Shown here piece by piece: positions 9,368-18,902 of a stretch of DNA of 56,203 nucleotides. The stretch lies in contig CAJQPP010000007.1 of assembly GCA_905480235.1 (NCBI GenBank), positions 1 through 56,203 of the forward strand, in the 5' to 3' direction. The notes beneath the pieces are model-generated. The model had not been told where the DNA came from and made no database searches. It saw nothing but the letters and a program-made list of their open reading frames with translations. The translations under genes and the position numbers were made by a program. Within the stretch, counting starts at the first letter, position 1, and each line of letters opens with the position of its first letter. The stretch is from an uncultured Pirellulaceae bacterium. Lineage in GTDB: Bacteria > Planctomycetota > Planctomycetia > Pirellulales > Pirellulaceae.

Positions 9368-9507
9368 CCCTGGGCCCTGCATCGCCGATCCGCCCACTCG
9401 AGAGAAACCGAAAGACCACCTTCTTGAGTGGTTGGTAAAACCCCATTCATCGGTGGGTCGGGAGTCAGGCCGCAACCCGTCATCCGCCTAACGCATCCGC
9501 ACGCAAT

Positions 9508-11799
9508 CTACTCGTCTTCGCGATCGTCGTCTTCGTCTGATACGTCGTCAAAAACGAAGTTGAATTCCTCATCATCTTCATCATCCTCTTCCTTTTCTGA
9601 CCACCAGCCTAAATCAGTCAATTTCTCGGTTAACCAATCAAAGCCGCCATTTTCCCAGTAAATCACGGGCACGATCGAGCTAAAATCATCGGTCCACCGC
9701 GCGGTGTAACGGTCTTCCGGCCAATAATCGATCGATAACGTCGATTCTTGATCATCCCCAAATTCATATTGCATGAGGTCGATAAAATCTTTCTCGCTGG
9801 TTACCAGAACCCACGAACTACCGTTATAAAAATCCTCGTCGTCCTCGGGTTCATGATCTATCAAAATGACTTCGCGGCCCAACTCTTTGCCGAGCAACTT
9901 GACAACGTTTTCTAAATACAGAAAACGGTTAGAGACGTGCACAGCCAAAATCCCATCAGGCTTAAGCCGCCTAAGGTAAATATCCATCGACTCGAGCGTC
10001 AAGAGATGCATAGGTATGGAATCACTCGAAAAGGCATCTGCAATTAAAATGTCGTAACGACGAGGGTCATCGGCATCGACTTCCTTTTCCAATAGAAGCC
10101 GGGCGTCGCCCAGTTTAATTTCCGGTTCTACAACACAATCTCTGATGTACCAAAAATCTCGCTTGGCTAATTCCACCACATCCGGATTGATTTCGAAGTA
10201 CCTCAAAGTGTCATCTGATTCGGCCCACCCACAGATCGTTCCGACGCCGAGGCCGATGACACCAATGTCGATCCCTTTTCCATCCCTCAGACCCTTTTCC
10301 GAGTCGACTCTGGCGGTATCTTTTAAGTAGGTCATCGCTAATCCAGCTCCACTGGACGGCCCGTAGTAACTACTGGGTAATTCTCGCCAAGGTGAGGCCT
10401 TAAATTGGTAACCGTGTTCAATACTCCCATGGTGCAACTTGCGCACGTCGTCGTAGTCGTTAACGGTGAGCGTCCCGTACTCATTGCGACTCTTCAGAAA
10501 TACATAGTCCTCGTTGTCTCCAGCGATTTGGCTGAAGGCAGAAACCCCCTCAAAAATCGATACTGCAAGCCCGAAAAACAAAATGAAGCCAAACAGACAC
10601 AACGAAACGATCCCAACCCCACCCTCTTTTTCTTTGCTTGTCTTTCGCATCTGCATCGCATACGCCAACACAGTGAATCCGATGGCTGCAATTAGACTAA
10701 ATTGAAACTCGTAGAATCCGACAAATATTCGCGGCGCAATCAGAGCCACAAAAGCGCCTCCCAACGCCCCGCCGATTGAAATCAGCAAATAAAACATCGT
10801 CAGCCGCTCCGGGCCGGGCTTACTGCGTGCCAATTCTCCGTGACAACACATCGCAGCCCCAAAACACACCGCGGCATAGCCGAGTACCTGAAAAGAAATA
10901 GGTACCGAAACGCCGACCTCGAGGACAAGGCAAGAGAGAATGGCTGCGATAAAGAAAAACGGAAAGAAAACCGAGCGGATATACCAACGCTCGTGATCAA
11001 AACAAATAATGAACGAAAGCAAATATAAACTTAAAGGAACGATCCACAAAAAAGGCAATGAGCCTACTTCCTGAGTCATTAAGTTAGTTGTCGCCAACAA
11101 TTGAACCGAAGCCAGCATTGGCAAAACAAGCCACAACATTATTCTCAGGCCACTGACTTTTTCCACGGTGTGTTCGGCACGATCTTTTTTGAAAAAGCGT
11201 TCCTTGCTTGCCGCTCCCAAACTCGTTACTAACAAAAAGCCTGACCAACAGGCACATATGGCAAACACGCCAAAACCGACTGACCAAAACCACGATTGAG
11301 TTTCAAGTACCAGGTTCGATTCAAACAAGAAAGGATAACTAATTAACGCAAGCAGCGAAGCAAAGTTGGAAAGCGCAAACAAGCGGAACGGAGACCGATC
11401 AGGATGAGTCTGAGTCTGCCAAGCTTGAATTAAAGGACCGGTGGTGGAAAGCAAAACAAAAGGCAAGCCTACGGACGCAGCCAACAACAATAAAATACGA
11501 AAAGTCGGCATCTCACCGCTGTCAGGCTTCCAATAATCGGTCGGCCGAATGGGCAACGTGGAAATGGCGACCAGCAAAAGCACGGTATGCAAAATCCACT
11601 GGTTTCGGGCCGTCAACCGCTGGGTTACAAAATGGGAATAAGCGTACCCCAGAACCAGTGCCGATTGGAAAAACAGCATACAGGTAGTCCATACCAAGGA
11701 CGAACCACCAAACCAAGGCAGGATAAAACGAGCAACCATGGGCTGAACTTGGAAGAGCAAAAAAGCACTCACGAACACCGTCAAAGCATATCTGATCAT
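9508..11799 (-). CDS. Membrane protein fused to a spermidine-synthase-like methyltransferase-fold domain
   Basis: Reading from ATG 11799 gives 763 residues; an in-frame ATG at 11907 would add 36 poorly hydrophobic ones, so the inner start, which begins at the first helix, is preferred. Residues ~1-460 form about a dozen hydrophobic helices. The C-terminal part has GVIGLGVGTICGW, EINPDVVELA, LGDARLLLE and DILIADAFSSDSIPMHLLT, which is the SAM/dcSAM-binding fold of spermidine synthases. Fused MFS-like/spermidine synthase proteins of this form are common in bacteria, and their substrate is usually unknown. The last ~30 residues are almost all Asp/Glu. Aminopropyl transfer is not assured. Confidence 0.82.
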   Translation of the reverse strand: MIRYALTVFVSAFLLFQVQPMVARFILPWFGGSSLVWTTCMLFFQSALVLGYAYSHFVTQRLTARNQWILHTVLLLVAISTLPIRPTDYWKPDSGEMPTFRILLLLAASVGLPFVLLSTTGPLIQAWQTQTHPDRSPFRLFALSNFASLLALISYPFLFESNLVLETQSWFWSVGFGVFAICACWSGFLLVTSLGAASKERFFKKDRAEHTVEKVSGLRIMLWLVLPMLASVQLLATTNLMTQEVGSLPFLWIVPLSLYLLSFIICFDHERWYIRSVFFPFFFIAAILSCLVLEVGVSVPISFQVLGYAAVCFGAAMCCHGELARSKPGPERLTMFYLLISIGGALGGAFVALIAPRIFVGFYEFQFSLIAAIGFTVLAYAMQMRKTSKEKEGGVGIVSLCLFGFILFFGLAVSIFEGVSAFSQIAGDNEDYVFLKSRNEYGTLTVNDYDDVRKLHHGSIEHGYQFKASPWRELPSSYYGPSSGAGLAMTYLKDTARVDSEKGLRDGKGIDIGVIGLGVGTICGWAESDDTLRYFEINPDVVELAKRDFWYIRDCVVEPEIKLGDARLLLEKEVDADDPRRYDILIADAFSSDSIPMHLLTLESMDIYLRRLKPDGILAVHVSNRFLYLENVVKLLGKELGREVILIDHEPEDDEDFYNGSSWVLVTSEKDFIDLMQYEFGDDQESTLSIDYWPEDRYTARWTDDFSSIVPVIYWENGGFDWLTEKLTDLGWWSEKEEDDEDDEEFNFVFDDVSDEDDDREDE

Positions 11800-12152
11800 C
11801 CTGCAACCAACCGTTTCTTTGACATACCCAGTAAACTCACCATCGTTGATTAATCGAGCCGCACATTCAAGCCGATTTCTCACCGAAAAAATAGAGCCTG
11901 CATTCACAGATTGTGAAATAGCCCATACAGCCTCCCAAGTTCGATCGGTTGAAGCGTCTGCTTAACTGTAGGCCAGTTGAAAAACCCTTCTACCCTTCAG
12001 GGAAAGCAAACCTCAAAGATTGGATAGTCGCTCAAATCAGCAGCGAGGTTGGCAACGGCACTTGGCTCGAGGGTTCGCTGGCCCAGCGAATTTTGGGGAA
12101 ACAGAGATTCTGGACGGCAAACCAGTTACCCTCGCGAGCCCATCAATGCGAA

Positions 12153-12177
12153 AACGCCGCCCGGTTGAGGCGGCGTT
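12153..12177 (-). terminator. Hairpin, possible second minus-strand terminator
   Basis: A perfect 9-bp inverted repeat, AACGCCGCC / GGCGGCGTT, with a 7-nt loop. On the minus strand it is followed by TTTT. It lies about 370 bp past the 12545 gene end, so it may be a backup terminator or belong to an unseen minus-strand transcript. Confidence 0.5.
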
Positions 12178-12386
12178 CTCTTATCAAATGCGGATGCAAT
12201 TCCCCGATGTCCTTATCGACGAATGAGGAGGACTTGCAAAAGTCCGCGATAATCTCGGCGGGATGAGCGGGCAGCCATTCGTTGAAAAGTTGCGAAAAGT
12301 ATTTTGGCCTCTTTCGACCCGCTCACAACATGTATATTTGCAAGCCCCGTGCCAAAGCTCATAAAAAAAATCAGGACCATTGCGGC

Positions 12387-12417
12387 ACAAAAAAACGCAG
12401 CCTTCTCGGGCCGCGTT
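12387..12417 (-). terminator. Rho-independent terminator downstream of the 12545-13105 gene
   Basis: Read on the minus strand: stem AACGCGGCC / GGCTGCGTT with one G-U pair (12394-12417), a 6-nt loop, then a run of seven T (12387-12393 plus stem end). It lies about 130 bp after the gene's stop. Confidence 0.75.
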
Positions 12418-12544
12418 AAATTTATTTCTCTGGTCTAACATCTGAGACACTCAATTTGAGACATGGCTGCTCATTTTGAGAAACCGAGGTTGTCCACGCT
12501 GCGGCTTTTCCTCGGTCTATTCAAACCGGTCAAACAGTGCCTGC

Positions 12545-13105
12545 CTATTTGCTGTTACCTTGGTCACGAATGGCTCTTGGATCACGAGTCATCATGCCGC
12601 GACTACCAGGGATAACCTCAACTCGCATGCCAGCCGACCCATAGAAGATGGAAAAAGCAGCTACCTTACCTGAATTGCCTTCCCCAACGTAAACCACGGA
12701 ATCCGCCAAACGATCTCCACCCGAGCGTCCACCGCGAACATTTAGGAGCCCGGTGCACATCACGTAGTCAGCATCACCGTCGACATTGAAATACGCGGCA
12801 ACATTAACGGGGATCGATCGAGCAAGGCTTCCATCCCGAGGGTTTAGATACCAGCAGAAAAGATTGCCGGTTAAATGATCCAATGCAAAAACGCCTTCGA
12901 CTCCGTCTTCAATGCGTCCTGTCGCCATAGACAGTTGTTTTCCCGAAGAGGCACTTTCCCAAGGCAGAGTGCTAGGAAACGCATGGGCTGACGACGCGAA
13001 ATCTGGCGAAACGCCTTGTTGCCCAACTAAATAACCCACGCCCAGGAAAGCAAGAAGTAACAGACTAGTGATTACAAACTTGCCAAAATTGCCCATCATA
13101 TTCAT
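12545..13105 (-). CDS. Small membrane-anchored protein of unknown function
   Basis: A 186-residue protein with one N-terminal transmembrane segment (about residues 10-28, FVITSLLLLAFLGVGYLVG). A soluble part follows, probably outside the cytoplasmic membrane. The body contains repeated short strands such as GVFALDHLTGNLFCWYLN and VVYVGEGNSGKVAAFSIFY, suggesting a beta-rich fold. No known domain or catalytic motif is apparent. It is monocistronic: a terminator follows about 130 bp downstream and the neighbouring ThuA-like gene diverges. Planctomycete genomes contain many such anchored proteins of unknown role, and I do not assign a function. Confidence 0.7.
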   Translation of the reverse strand: MNMMGNFGKFVITSLLLLAFLGVGYLVGQQGVSPDFASSAHAFPSTLPWESASSGKQLSMATGRIEDGVEGVFALDHLTGNLFCWYLNPRDGSLARSIPVNVAAYFNVDGDADYVMCTGLLNVRGGRSGGDRLADSVVYVGEGNSGKVAAFSIFYGSAGMRVEVIPGSRGMMTRDPRAIRDQGNSK

Positions 13106-13398
13106 GGATTTCCTCGCATCTTAGGTATCATCCCCGACTCCGATTATTGCAATCACCAAGTATCGAGGATGTCATCCAAGGGATAGTTCAAGTATTAGTA
13201 GAGCCCAATTGTACGTCAGCAAGTAAATCAGGAGCAGTGTCGAGCATGACATTTACCCGCTTTTTTTCGAAACAGCCCCACGAATTCCCCTTTTTACGTG
13301 TTTGCTCCTATTTGTACCTGCCACTTGATTTCGCGGGGGACGAGGATTGGATAAACTGAGCCTTCCAAGTACTCAACCAAGCTAGGAAAGTATTAACC

Positions 13399-14313
13399 AT
13401 GCACCAACGACCAATCCACTTTTTGACCACATTCTTGGCGACCTTGATGATGTTAAGTCTTACTGCTTTTGCGGAGGGTGAGAAATTGAAAGCGCTGATC
13501 GTGGATGGCCAAAACAACCATGGTAACTGGCCGCAAACCACCGAGATTATGAAGAAGTGGTTGCAAGATTCCGGACGTTTCACCGTTGAAATCGCTCGTA
13601 CTGCCGTCAAAGGTAAAGATGAAAATTTCAGTCCCATGTTCTCAAATTTCGACGTCGTCATCAGCAATTACAACGGTGCGGAATGGCCTGAAAAAACTAA
13701 AGCCGCGTTTGTTGAATACGTTGCCAACGGTGGCGGTTTCGTGACGGTGCACGCGGCGGATAACGCCTTTCCAAAATGGGAAGCCTATAACGAGATGATC
13801 GGACTCGGCGGTTGGGGAGGTCGCAATCAGGCTAGCGGACCCTACGTCTATTTCAATGAAGAGACTCAGAAGGTAGTACGCGACACTAGCGACGGAAACG
13901 GTGGAAACCACGGCAGACAACACGCGTTCCCCGTTATCATTCGCAACTCGGAACATCCCATAACGGCCGGCATGCCGGGGGCCTGGATGCATGTGAAAGA
14001 TGAGCTTTATGACAAGTTACGTGGGCCTGCCATGAATATGACGGTACTGGCAACGGCCTATGCGAATCCAGAAACCGGTGGCTCGGGACGGCACGAACCC
14101 ATGATGATGACGATCAATTACGGCGATGGTCGCGTGTTTCATCTACCCATGGGACACAGTAACGAATCCCAACAATGCACCGGATTTATTACCGCGCTTA
14201 CACGCGGATGCGAATGGGTCGCCACAGAAAAGGTGACCATTCCCATCCCAGATGATTTTCCCACCATGGACGCCACAAAGACTCGGCATGTTCCGAAGGG
14301 TACTTTTAAGTAA
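13399..14313 (+). CDS. ThuA-like domain protein, secreted
   Basis: A 304-residue protein with a signal peptide (residues 1-25, cleavage near AFA-EG). It then begins with KLKALIVDGQNNHGNWPQTT, typical of ThuA-like (trehalose utilisation) domains with a glutamine-amidotransferase-like fold. Further family blocks are DVVISNYNGAEWP, VEYVANGGGFVTVHAADNAF and the C-terminal GRVFHLPMGHS. The family is expanded in planctomycetes and often linked to sugar catabolism, but its reaction is not established in most members. The gene stands alone between ~290 bp and ~760 bp of non-coding sequence. Confidence 0.87.
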   Translation: MHQRPIHFLTTFLATLMMLSLTAFAEGEKLKALIVDGQNNHGNWPQTTEIMKKWLQDSGRFTVEIARTAVKGKDENFSPMFSNFDVVISNYNGAEWPEKTKAAFVEYVANGGGFVTVHAADNAFPKWEAYNEMIGLGGWGGRNQASGPYVYFNEETQKVVRDTSDGNGGNHGRQHAFPVIIRNSEHPITAGMPGAWMHVKDELYDKLRGPAMNMTVLATAYANPETGGSGRHEPMMMTINYGDGRVFHLPMGHSNESQQCTGFITALTRGCEWVATEKVTIPIPDDFPTMDATKTRHVPKGTFK

Positions 14314-15072
14314 GCACAAGTCCTGTCTCAAATCGGATCCGCTGGATTGTTACATGAAAGCGGATCAACTTGTTTAACGCGTCGGCATCGAAGCGATTAA
14401 GATCACCGCGAACCTTGGTGATCGTTTGCAGGCAAAAGAGGCTTCCCAACCACAAGCCCGGCAAGGCTCCCTCATGCCTGTCTTCCTTTTTTTGAGAGGC
14501 AATAGTTCCTGCGAAATCCTGACTCGCCCGCGTTTAAGCCAACCAGGCCGAGATTGTGTGCAAGATCCCCCAAGCAATTAGGGTATCAAATCATTACGGG
14601 CACTCCATCATTGCTGACAAAACACACATTTATTTTTGGGGAACGCTTCCCCAACAGCTACGCAACGAAAACCGAAAGGGGACGCGAAAAGGCAACATGC
14701 CGCTCTACCGATTCCCGCTTAAATAAATCGCCACAGGGCAATAAACGCACGGAACGCCAATTTCATGAGATACAAACTCGAAGGTCATGAAATATAACCT
14801 CGAAGGCACCCATTTGACCGGAGGATGAAATTCGCAACTTCGCGACGGGTTTTTAGCTATTTTACGTGAGGTTAAGCACCTTTGAAGGTCTTGCCACCGC
14901 CTCGAACTGTAAGCTGACTCTCAGACTTATCATCGCATCACGCAAGGTAGCGTTGACCACCTTTTCTGCCGTATTTAGGATGTGAGCATCAAGCAACCAT
15001 GTCAGGAAGATTGGTATGTTGGCAGGCACCAAAATTGCCTTGCCTCCCCACCTAATACACGGAGTTAATACC
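14314..15072. other. Long intergenic region upstream of the DUF1501 operon
   Basis: About 760 bp without a supportable gene. It contains an inverted repeat at 14401-14423 (GATCACC/GGTGATC), an 8-bp perfect hairpin at 14636-14654 (TTGGGGAA/TTCCCCAA, loop CGC) without a T-tail, and a 22-bp tandem repeat at 14763-14806. It presumably holds the promoter of the 15073-23664 operon. A 78-codon frame at 14554-14790 has no protein-like composition. Confidence 0.5.
14763..14806. repeat. Two 22-bp direct tandem repeats
   Basis: Positions 14763-14784 and 14785-14806 are adjacent copies that match at 19 of 22 bases, beginning TCATGA and ending CTCGAAGG. They lie about 270 bp upstream of the DUF1501 start codon. 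Adjacent copies two helical turns apart could be a paired protein-binding site, but no regulator can be named. Confidence 0.6.
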
Positions 15073-16377
15073 ATGAAGTGCACAGGGAACCGGCTCACTC
15101 GCCGCAGTATGTTAACCATCGGGGCGATCGGTGGAATTGGCCTGACGCTGACTGATTTTTTTCGTCTGCAAAAAATCCAGGCAGCCACCAAACCAAACGA
15201 GGAAACGGCGAAGGCCAAGTCGGTTATTTTCATTTATTTGCCGGGTGGCATGGCTCAGCAAGAGACCTTTGACCCCAAGCCCTATGCGCCGTTGGAATAC
15301 CGCGGGCCTTTGAACAGTATCGAAACAAAAATTGCTGGCGTTCGGTTGGGTCAACACCTCCCCAAAACCGCGCAGGTCATGGACAAGATTACCGTGGTGA
15401 GATCGATGACGCATGGTGAGGCGGCGCACGAACGCGGGACCCACAACATGTTCACCGGATACCGGCCTAGTCCTGCTTTACAATTCCCTAGTATTGGCAG
15501 CGTCATTTCACACGAATTTGGTCCGCGGAATAATTTACCGCCTTACGTTTGTGTCCCCAACCAACCCAATGCCTTTGCCGGCCCCGGCTACTTAAATGAT
15601 TCGTTCGCAGGATTCAGCATCGGAGACGATCCGGCACGCAACGGGTTCCGGGTTCGCGACTTGCGAATCCCCGACGGCCTCGACGAGAATCGTTTTGCCA
15701 AACGGCGTAAATTGCTCGATCAGGTCAATCAACATTTCCGACAACGAGAAAGTGATCCATCACTGGAGGCCGTTGATACTTTTTACGAACGGGCTTACAG
15801 CTTGGTTAGCTCTCCAGCGGCACGCGAAGCATTCGACATCGAGAAAGAAGAACCTGCCATGCGAGACGCCTATGGGCGCAACACCGCTGGCGCGAGAATG
15901 TTGCTTTCTCGTCGCTTAGTCGAAGCCGGCGTTCGCTTCGTCACCATGACCTACGGCGGTTGGGATATGCATGACAATATTCACCAAGGTATGCAGCGCA
16001 CCCTGCCAGCGTTTGACCAAGGCTATGCCCAACTGATTAACGATCTTGATCAACGCGGCCTACTCGAGTCCACATTGGTTTGTGTGGCCACGGAATTTGG
16101 GCGGACGCCAAAGATCAACGGCACCGGCGGGCGTGATCACTGGCCTAAAGTTTTCAGCATTGCCATGGCGGGAGGCGGAGTCAAACGCGGGAACGTCTAC
16201 GGAAAATCCAACGCGACTGCCAGTGAACCCGAAGACGATCCCCTGACCGTGGAAGACTGGGCCACCACGATGTATCACTGCCTCGGTATCGAGGCGGGAA
16301 AAGAGTTGATGGCACCCGGAAATCGCCCCATTGAAATCGTCAACGGCGGAAAAGTTATCACTGATCTTTTAATCTAA
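15073..16377 (+). CDS. DUF1501 family protein, Tat-exported
   Basis: A 434-residue protein. The ATG at 15073 has GGAG 8 bases upstream and starts a twin-arginine signal (NRLTRRSMLTIGAIGG, Arg10-Arg11, then a hydrophobic stretch). Family blocks are VIFIYLPGGMAQQETFDPK, VVRSMTHGEAAHERGTHNM, LVEAGVRFVTMTYGGWDMHD, TEFGRTPKINGTGGRDHW and AMAGGGVKRGNVYG. The fold is related to alkaline phosphatases/sulfatases, and the His/Asp-rich motifs suggest metal binding. The biological role is not established. It is the first gene of an operon with PPC, DUF1549/DUF1553 and cytochrome-WD40 genes, implying joint work in the periplasm. Confidence 0.93.
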   Translation: MKCTGNRLTRRSMLTIGAIGGIGLTLTDFFRLQKIQAATKPNEETAKAKSVIFIYLPGGMAQQETFDPKPYAPLEYRGPLNSIETKIAGVRLGQHLPKTAQVMDKITVVRSMTHGEAAHERGTHNMFTGYRPSPALQFPSIGSVISHEFGPRNNLPPYVCVPNQPNAFAGPGYLNDSFAGFSIGDDPARNGFRVRDLRIPDGLDENRFAKRRKLLDQVNQHFRQRESDPSLEAVDTFYERAYSLVSSPAAREAFDIEKEEPAMRDAYGRNTAGARMLLSRRLVEAGVRFVTMTYGGWDMHDNIHQGMQRTLPAFDQGYAQLINDLDQRGLLESTLVCVATEFGRTPKINGTGGRDHWPKVFSIAMAGGGVKRGNVYGKSNATASEPEDDPLTVEDWATTMYHCLGIEAGKELMAPGNRPIEIVNGGKVITDLLI

Positions 16378-16436
16378 AAGAATCTCTGCATTCCTATTGG
16401 CTACACAGTTCCATTTAGGCTGAGGCAACTCGACAA

Positions 16437-18902
16437 ATGTCTGCACTGAACCTTTGCATGGTGAATCCAAACAGGAAACGCGCACTCAAAAAGTGCGTCT
16501 GCCTTTTGGGCTTGATGATGATCCTGCTCGCTGGCAGCGCCGACCTGGCAGTTGCATCTTCACCACAACTAAGCATCATTATGCCTCGCGGAATTCAACG
16601 CGGGCAGGAACATGTCCTCACCTTTTCTGGTGCTCGGCTGCAGGAAACTCAAGAGGTTTTCTTCTACGCGGACGGCGTAACCGTAAAGAAAATCGAGCAA
16701 GTCGACGACAAAAACGTCAAGGTCACGGTAATCGTCGATCCGCAATGTCGTTTGGGTGAACATGTGGCTCAATTGCGAACCAGTACCGGTATCTCTGATT
16801 ACCGCACCTTCTTCGTCGGTGCTTTACCAGCCGTTGCTGAGGCGGAACCAAACAACGAATTCGAAAAACCTCAGGTCATCGAACACAATGTAACGGTAAC
16901 CGGAACGATCACCTCGGAAGATGTGGATCACTTTCAGATTCAAGCCAAGGCAGGTCAACGCATCTCCATCGAGGTCGAAGGCATACGGCTCGGCAATCAG
17001 ATGGTCGATCCCTTCCTGGCCGTTTTGGATGAAAAACGATTTGAGGTTTTTGCAACCGATGACACACCGTTGTTGAAACAGGACTGTTTCATCTCGTTTG
17101 TCGCCGAAACGGATGCCGTCTATACGATCCTCTTAAGAGATTCTGCGTATGGCGGGAATGGAAACTGTCACTACCGCATGCACGTGGGACAATTCCCCAG
17201 GCCCACCATCGCTTTTCCAGCCGGCGCTCCTAGTGGTGCGGAAACGGAAATTCAATTGCTCGGGGATCCAACAGGCCCTTTAACCCATGCGGTGACCGTG
17301 CAGGACCCTGATGATTTCCGAAATGGTTTGTTCTATGAGGATGACCAAGGGATCACGCCCTCGCCCGTTAAATTTCGCGTGAACGAATTGAGCAACCTGT
17401 TTGAGGCGGAACCCAATTCAGGATTTGACAACAGTACCGTGGGTGCTTTCCCGGCGGCATTGAATGGAATATTGCAGGAAACCGGCGATCGAGACTGGTT
17501 CCAATTCACCGGTAAAAAAGGGCAAGTGATTAACATTCGGGCCTACGCCCAACAAATCGGATCACCTCTGGACATCGTGGTGAACATTTACGGTCCGGAT
17601 AAAAAGTATATTCAGGGAAACGATGACTCCCGAGGTGCTGATTCTTTCTTCCGATTCACCGTACCAGCAGACGGTGTTTATTACTTGCGGGTCCGCGACC
17701 TACTGGAACGGGGTGGGGCCAACTTTGTATATCGTTTAGAGCTGACGGCCCCCAAACCATCTTTGTATCTGACGATCCCGCGGGTATCTCGATATTCCCA
17801 ATACCGGCAAAGCATTTTCATCGCCAAAGGCAATCGATTTGGCACTTTGATAAACGCCCTGCGTGGGAATTTTGCCGGTGAATTAAAATTGCTGCAAGAT
17901 AATCTACCGCCGGGAATCACGATGCACGCCATGCCTATGGCCGCCAATCTCAATTCAATGCCCGTGGTTTTCGAAGCCACAGAAGATGCTGAAATCACCG
18001 GTGCCCTGGTAAAATTACTAGGTCGACATGTCGACGACGCGAAACAAATCGAGGGATCATACGGCAACATCGGATATTTGGTGGGAGGCCCGCCAAACAA
18101 TACGCAATACGTGGGCTGCAGGGTCAATCGATTGCCTATGGCCGTGGTCAATCCGTTGCCCTTCCGCATCGAAATTGTTCAACCCAAAGGACCGTTGGTA
18201 CGCGAGGGCAGCAAATCCATCAAAGTAATCGCACATCGCGACGAGGGCTTCACTGCTCCGATCACGCTGCAGTTTCCGTTTCGTCCGCCTGGAGTTGGCA
18301 CGCGTGGTACCATCAAAATTGAGGAAGGAAAAACGGAAGCCCTGTATCCGTTAAACGCCAACGCAAATGCTCAAATTCGCGAATGGCCGATTTACGTCCT
18401 CGCCGAGAGCAACGTCGGCGGTTCGGCCTGGGCCTCCTCACAACTCGCCACGCTAAATGTGACAGAACGATACGTGACTTTTGAAATTGCGCGAGCAGCC
18501 TGCGAACAGGGTCAAGCCACCCAGTTCATCTGCAAAGTCAATCATGTGACCCCTTTTGAAGGGAAAGCAACGGCCGAACTGGTGGGATTGCCTCCTCACG
18601 CAACGGCTCCCAAATTAGAATTTGACAAGACCACGGAACAACTTGTTTTCGATGTCCAAACCAAGGCGGAAACACCCGTCGGTAAACATACCGGTGTATT
18701 TTGCCGAATCAGGATCCCGGTTGGGGAAGAAATGATCGTGGCGACCGCCGGCAGATCAGATCTTCAGATCGACCGCCCCCTACCCAAAAAACAGGTGGCT
18801 GCCAAACCGGCGCCGGCCAAACCGGCAACCACCACCGAAAAACCTCTATCGCGTTTGGAAAAATTGCGACAGGCTGCTCGTGATCAGAAAGGAAGCCAAT
18901 GA
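16437..18902 (+). CDS. Secreted PPC-domain protein
   Basis: An 821-residue protein with a signal peptide after a basic start (hydrophobic residues ~22-40). An Ig/IPT-like strand region follows (LSIIMPRGIQRGQEHVLTFSG). It has two pre-peptidase C-terminal (PPC) domains. The first, around 137-260, starts with EAEPNNEFEKPQ and has DVDHFQIQAKAGQRI; the second, around 323-440, starts with EAEPNSGFDNS and has DRDWFQFTGKKGQVI. The rest looks like beta-sandwich repeats, ending in a Lys/Pro/Ala-rich tail. PPC domains are usually binding or stability modules of secreted proteins. No enzyme domain is seen. Its stop overlaps the next start (ATGA), so the two are translationally coupled. Confidence 0.85.
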   Translation: MSALNLCMVNPNRKRALKKCVCLLGLMMILLAGSADLAVASSPQLSIIMPRGIQRGQEHVLTFSGARLQETQEVFFYADGVTVKKIEQVDDKNVKVTVIVDPQCRLGEHVAQLRTSTGISDYRTFFVGALPAVAEAEPNNEFEKPQVIEHNVTVTGTITSEDVDHFQIQAKAGQRISIEVEGIRLGNQMVDPFLAVLDEKRFEVFATDDTPLLKQDCFISFVAETDAVYTILLRDSAYGGNGNCHYRMHVGQFPRPTIAFPAGAPSGAETEIQLLGDPTGPLTHAVTVQDPDDFRNGLFYEDDQGITPSPVKFRVNELSNLFEAEPNSGFDNSTVGAFPAALNGILQETGDRDWFQFTGKKGQVINIRAYAQQIGSPLDIVVNIYGPDKKYIQGNDDSRGADSFFRFTVPADGVYYLRVRDLLERGGANFVYRLELTAPKPSLYLTIPRVSRYSQYRQSIFIAKGNRFGTLINALRGNFAGELKLLQDNLPPGITMHAMPMAANLNSMPVVFEATEDAEITGALVKLLGRHVDDAKQIEGSYGNIGYLVGGPPNNTQYVGCRVNRLPMAVVNPLPFRIEIVQPKGPLVREGSKSIKVIAHRDEGFTAPITLQFPFRPPGVGTRGTIKIEEGKTEALYPLNANANAQIREWPIYVLAESNVGGSAWASSQLATLNVTERYVTFEIARAACEQGQATQFICKVNHVTPFEGKATAELVGLPPHATAPKLEFDKTTEQLVFDVQTKAETPVGKHTGVFCRIRIPVGEEMIVATAGRSDLQIDRPLPKKQVAAKPAPAKPATTTEKPLSRLEKLRQAARDQKGSQ

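Larger units (their letters stand above)
11908..12544. other. Intergenic region with two minus-strand hairpins
   Basis: About 640 bp between two minus-strand genes. I see two stem-loops (12153-12177 and 12394-12417) that end in T-runs when read on the minus strand, but no convincing coding frame or RNA gene. Short plus-strand frames here lack ribosome-binding sites and recognisable protein content. Confidence 0.5.

Noticed and set aside
14554..14790. 78-codon frame in the region upstream of the DUF1501 operon
   Set aside because: Low-complexity charged sequence with no start context or recognisable domain; it overlaps hairpins and the repeat region.
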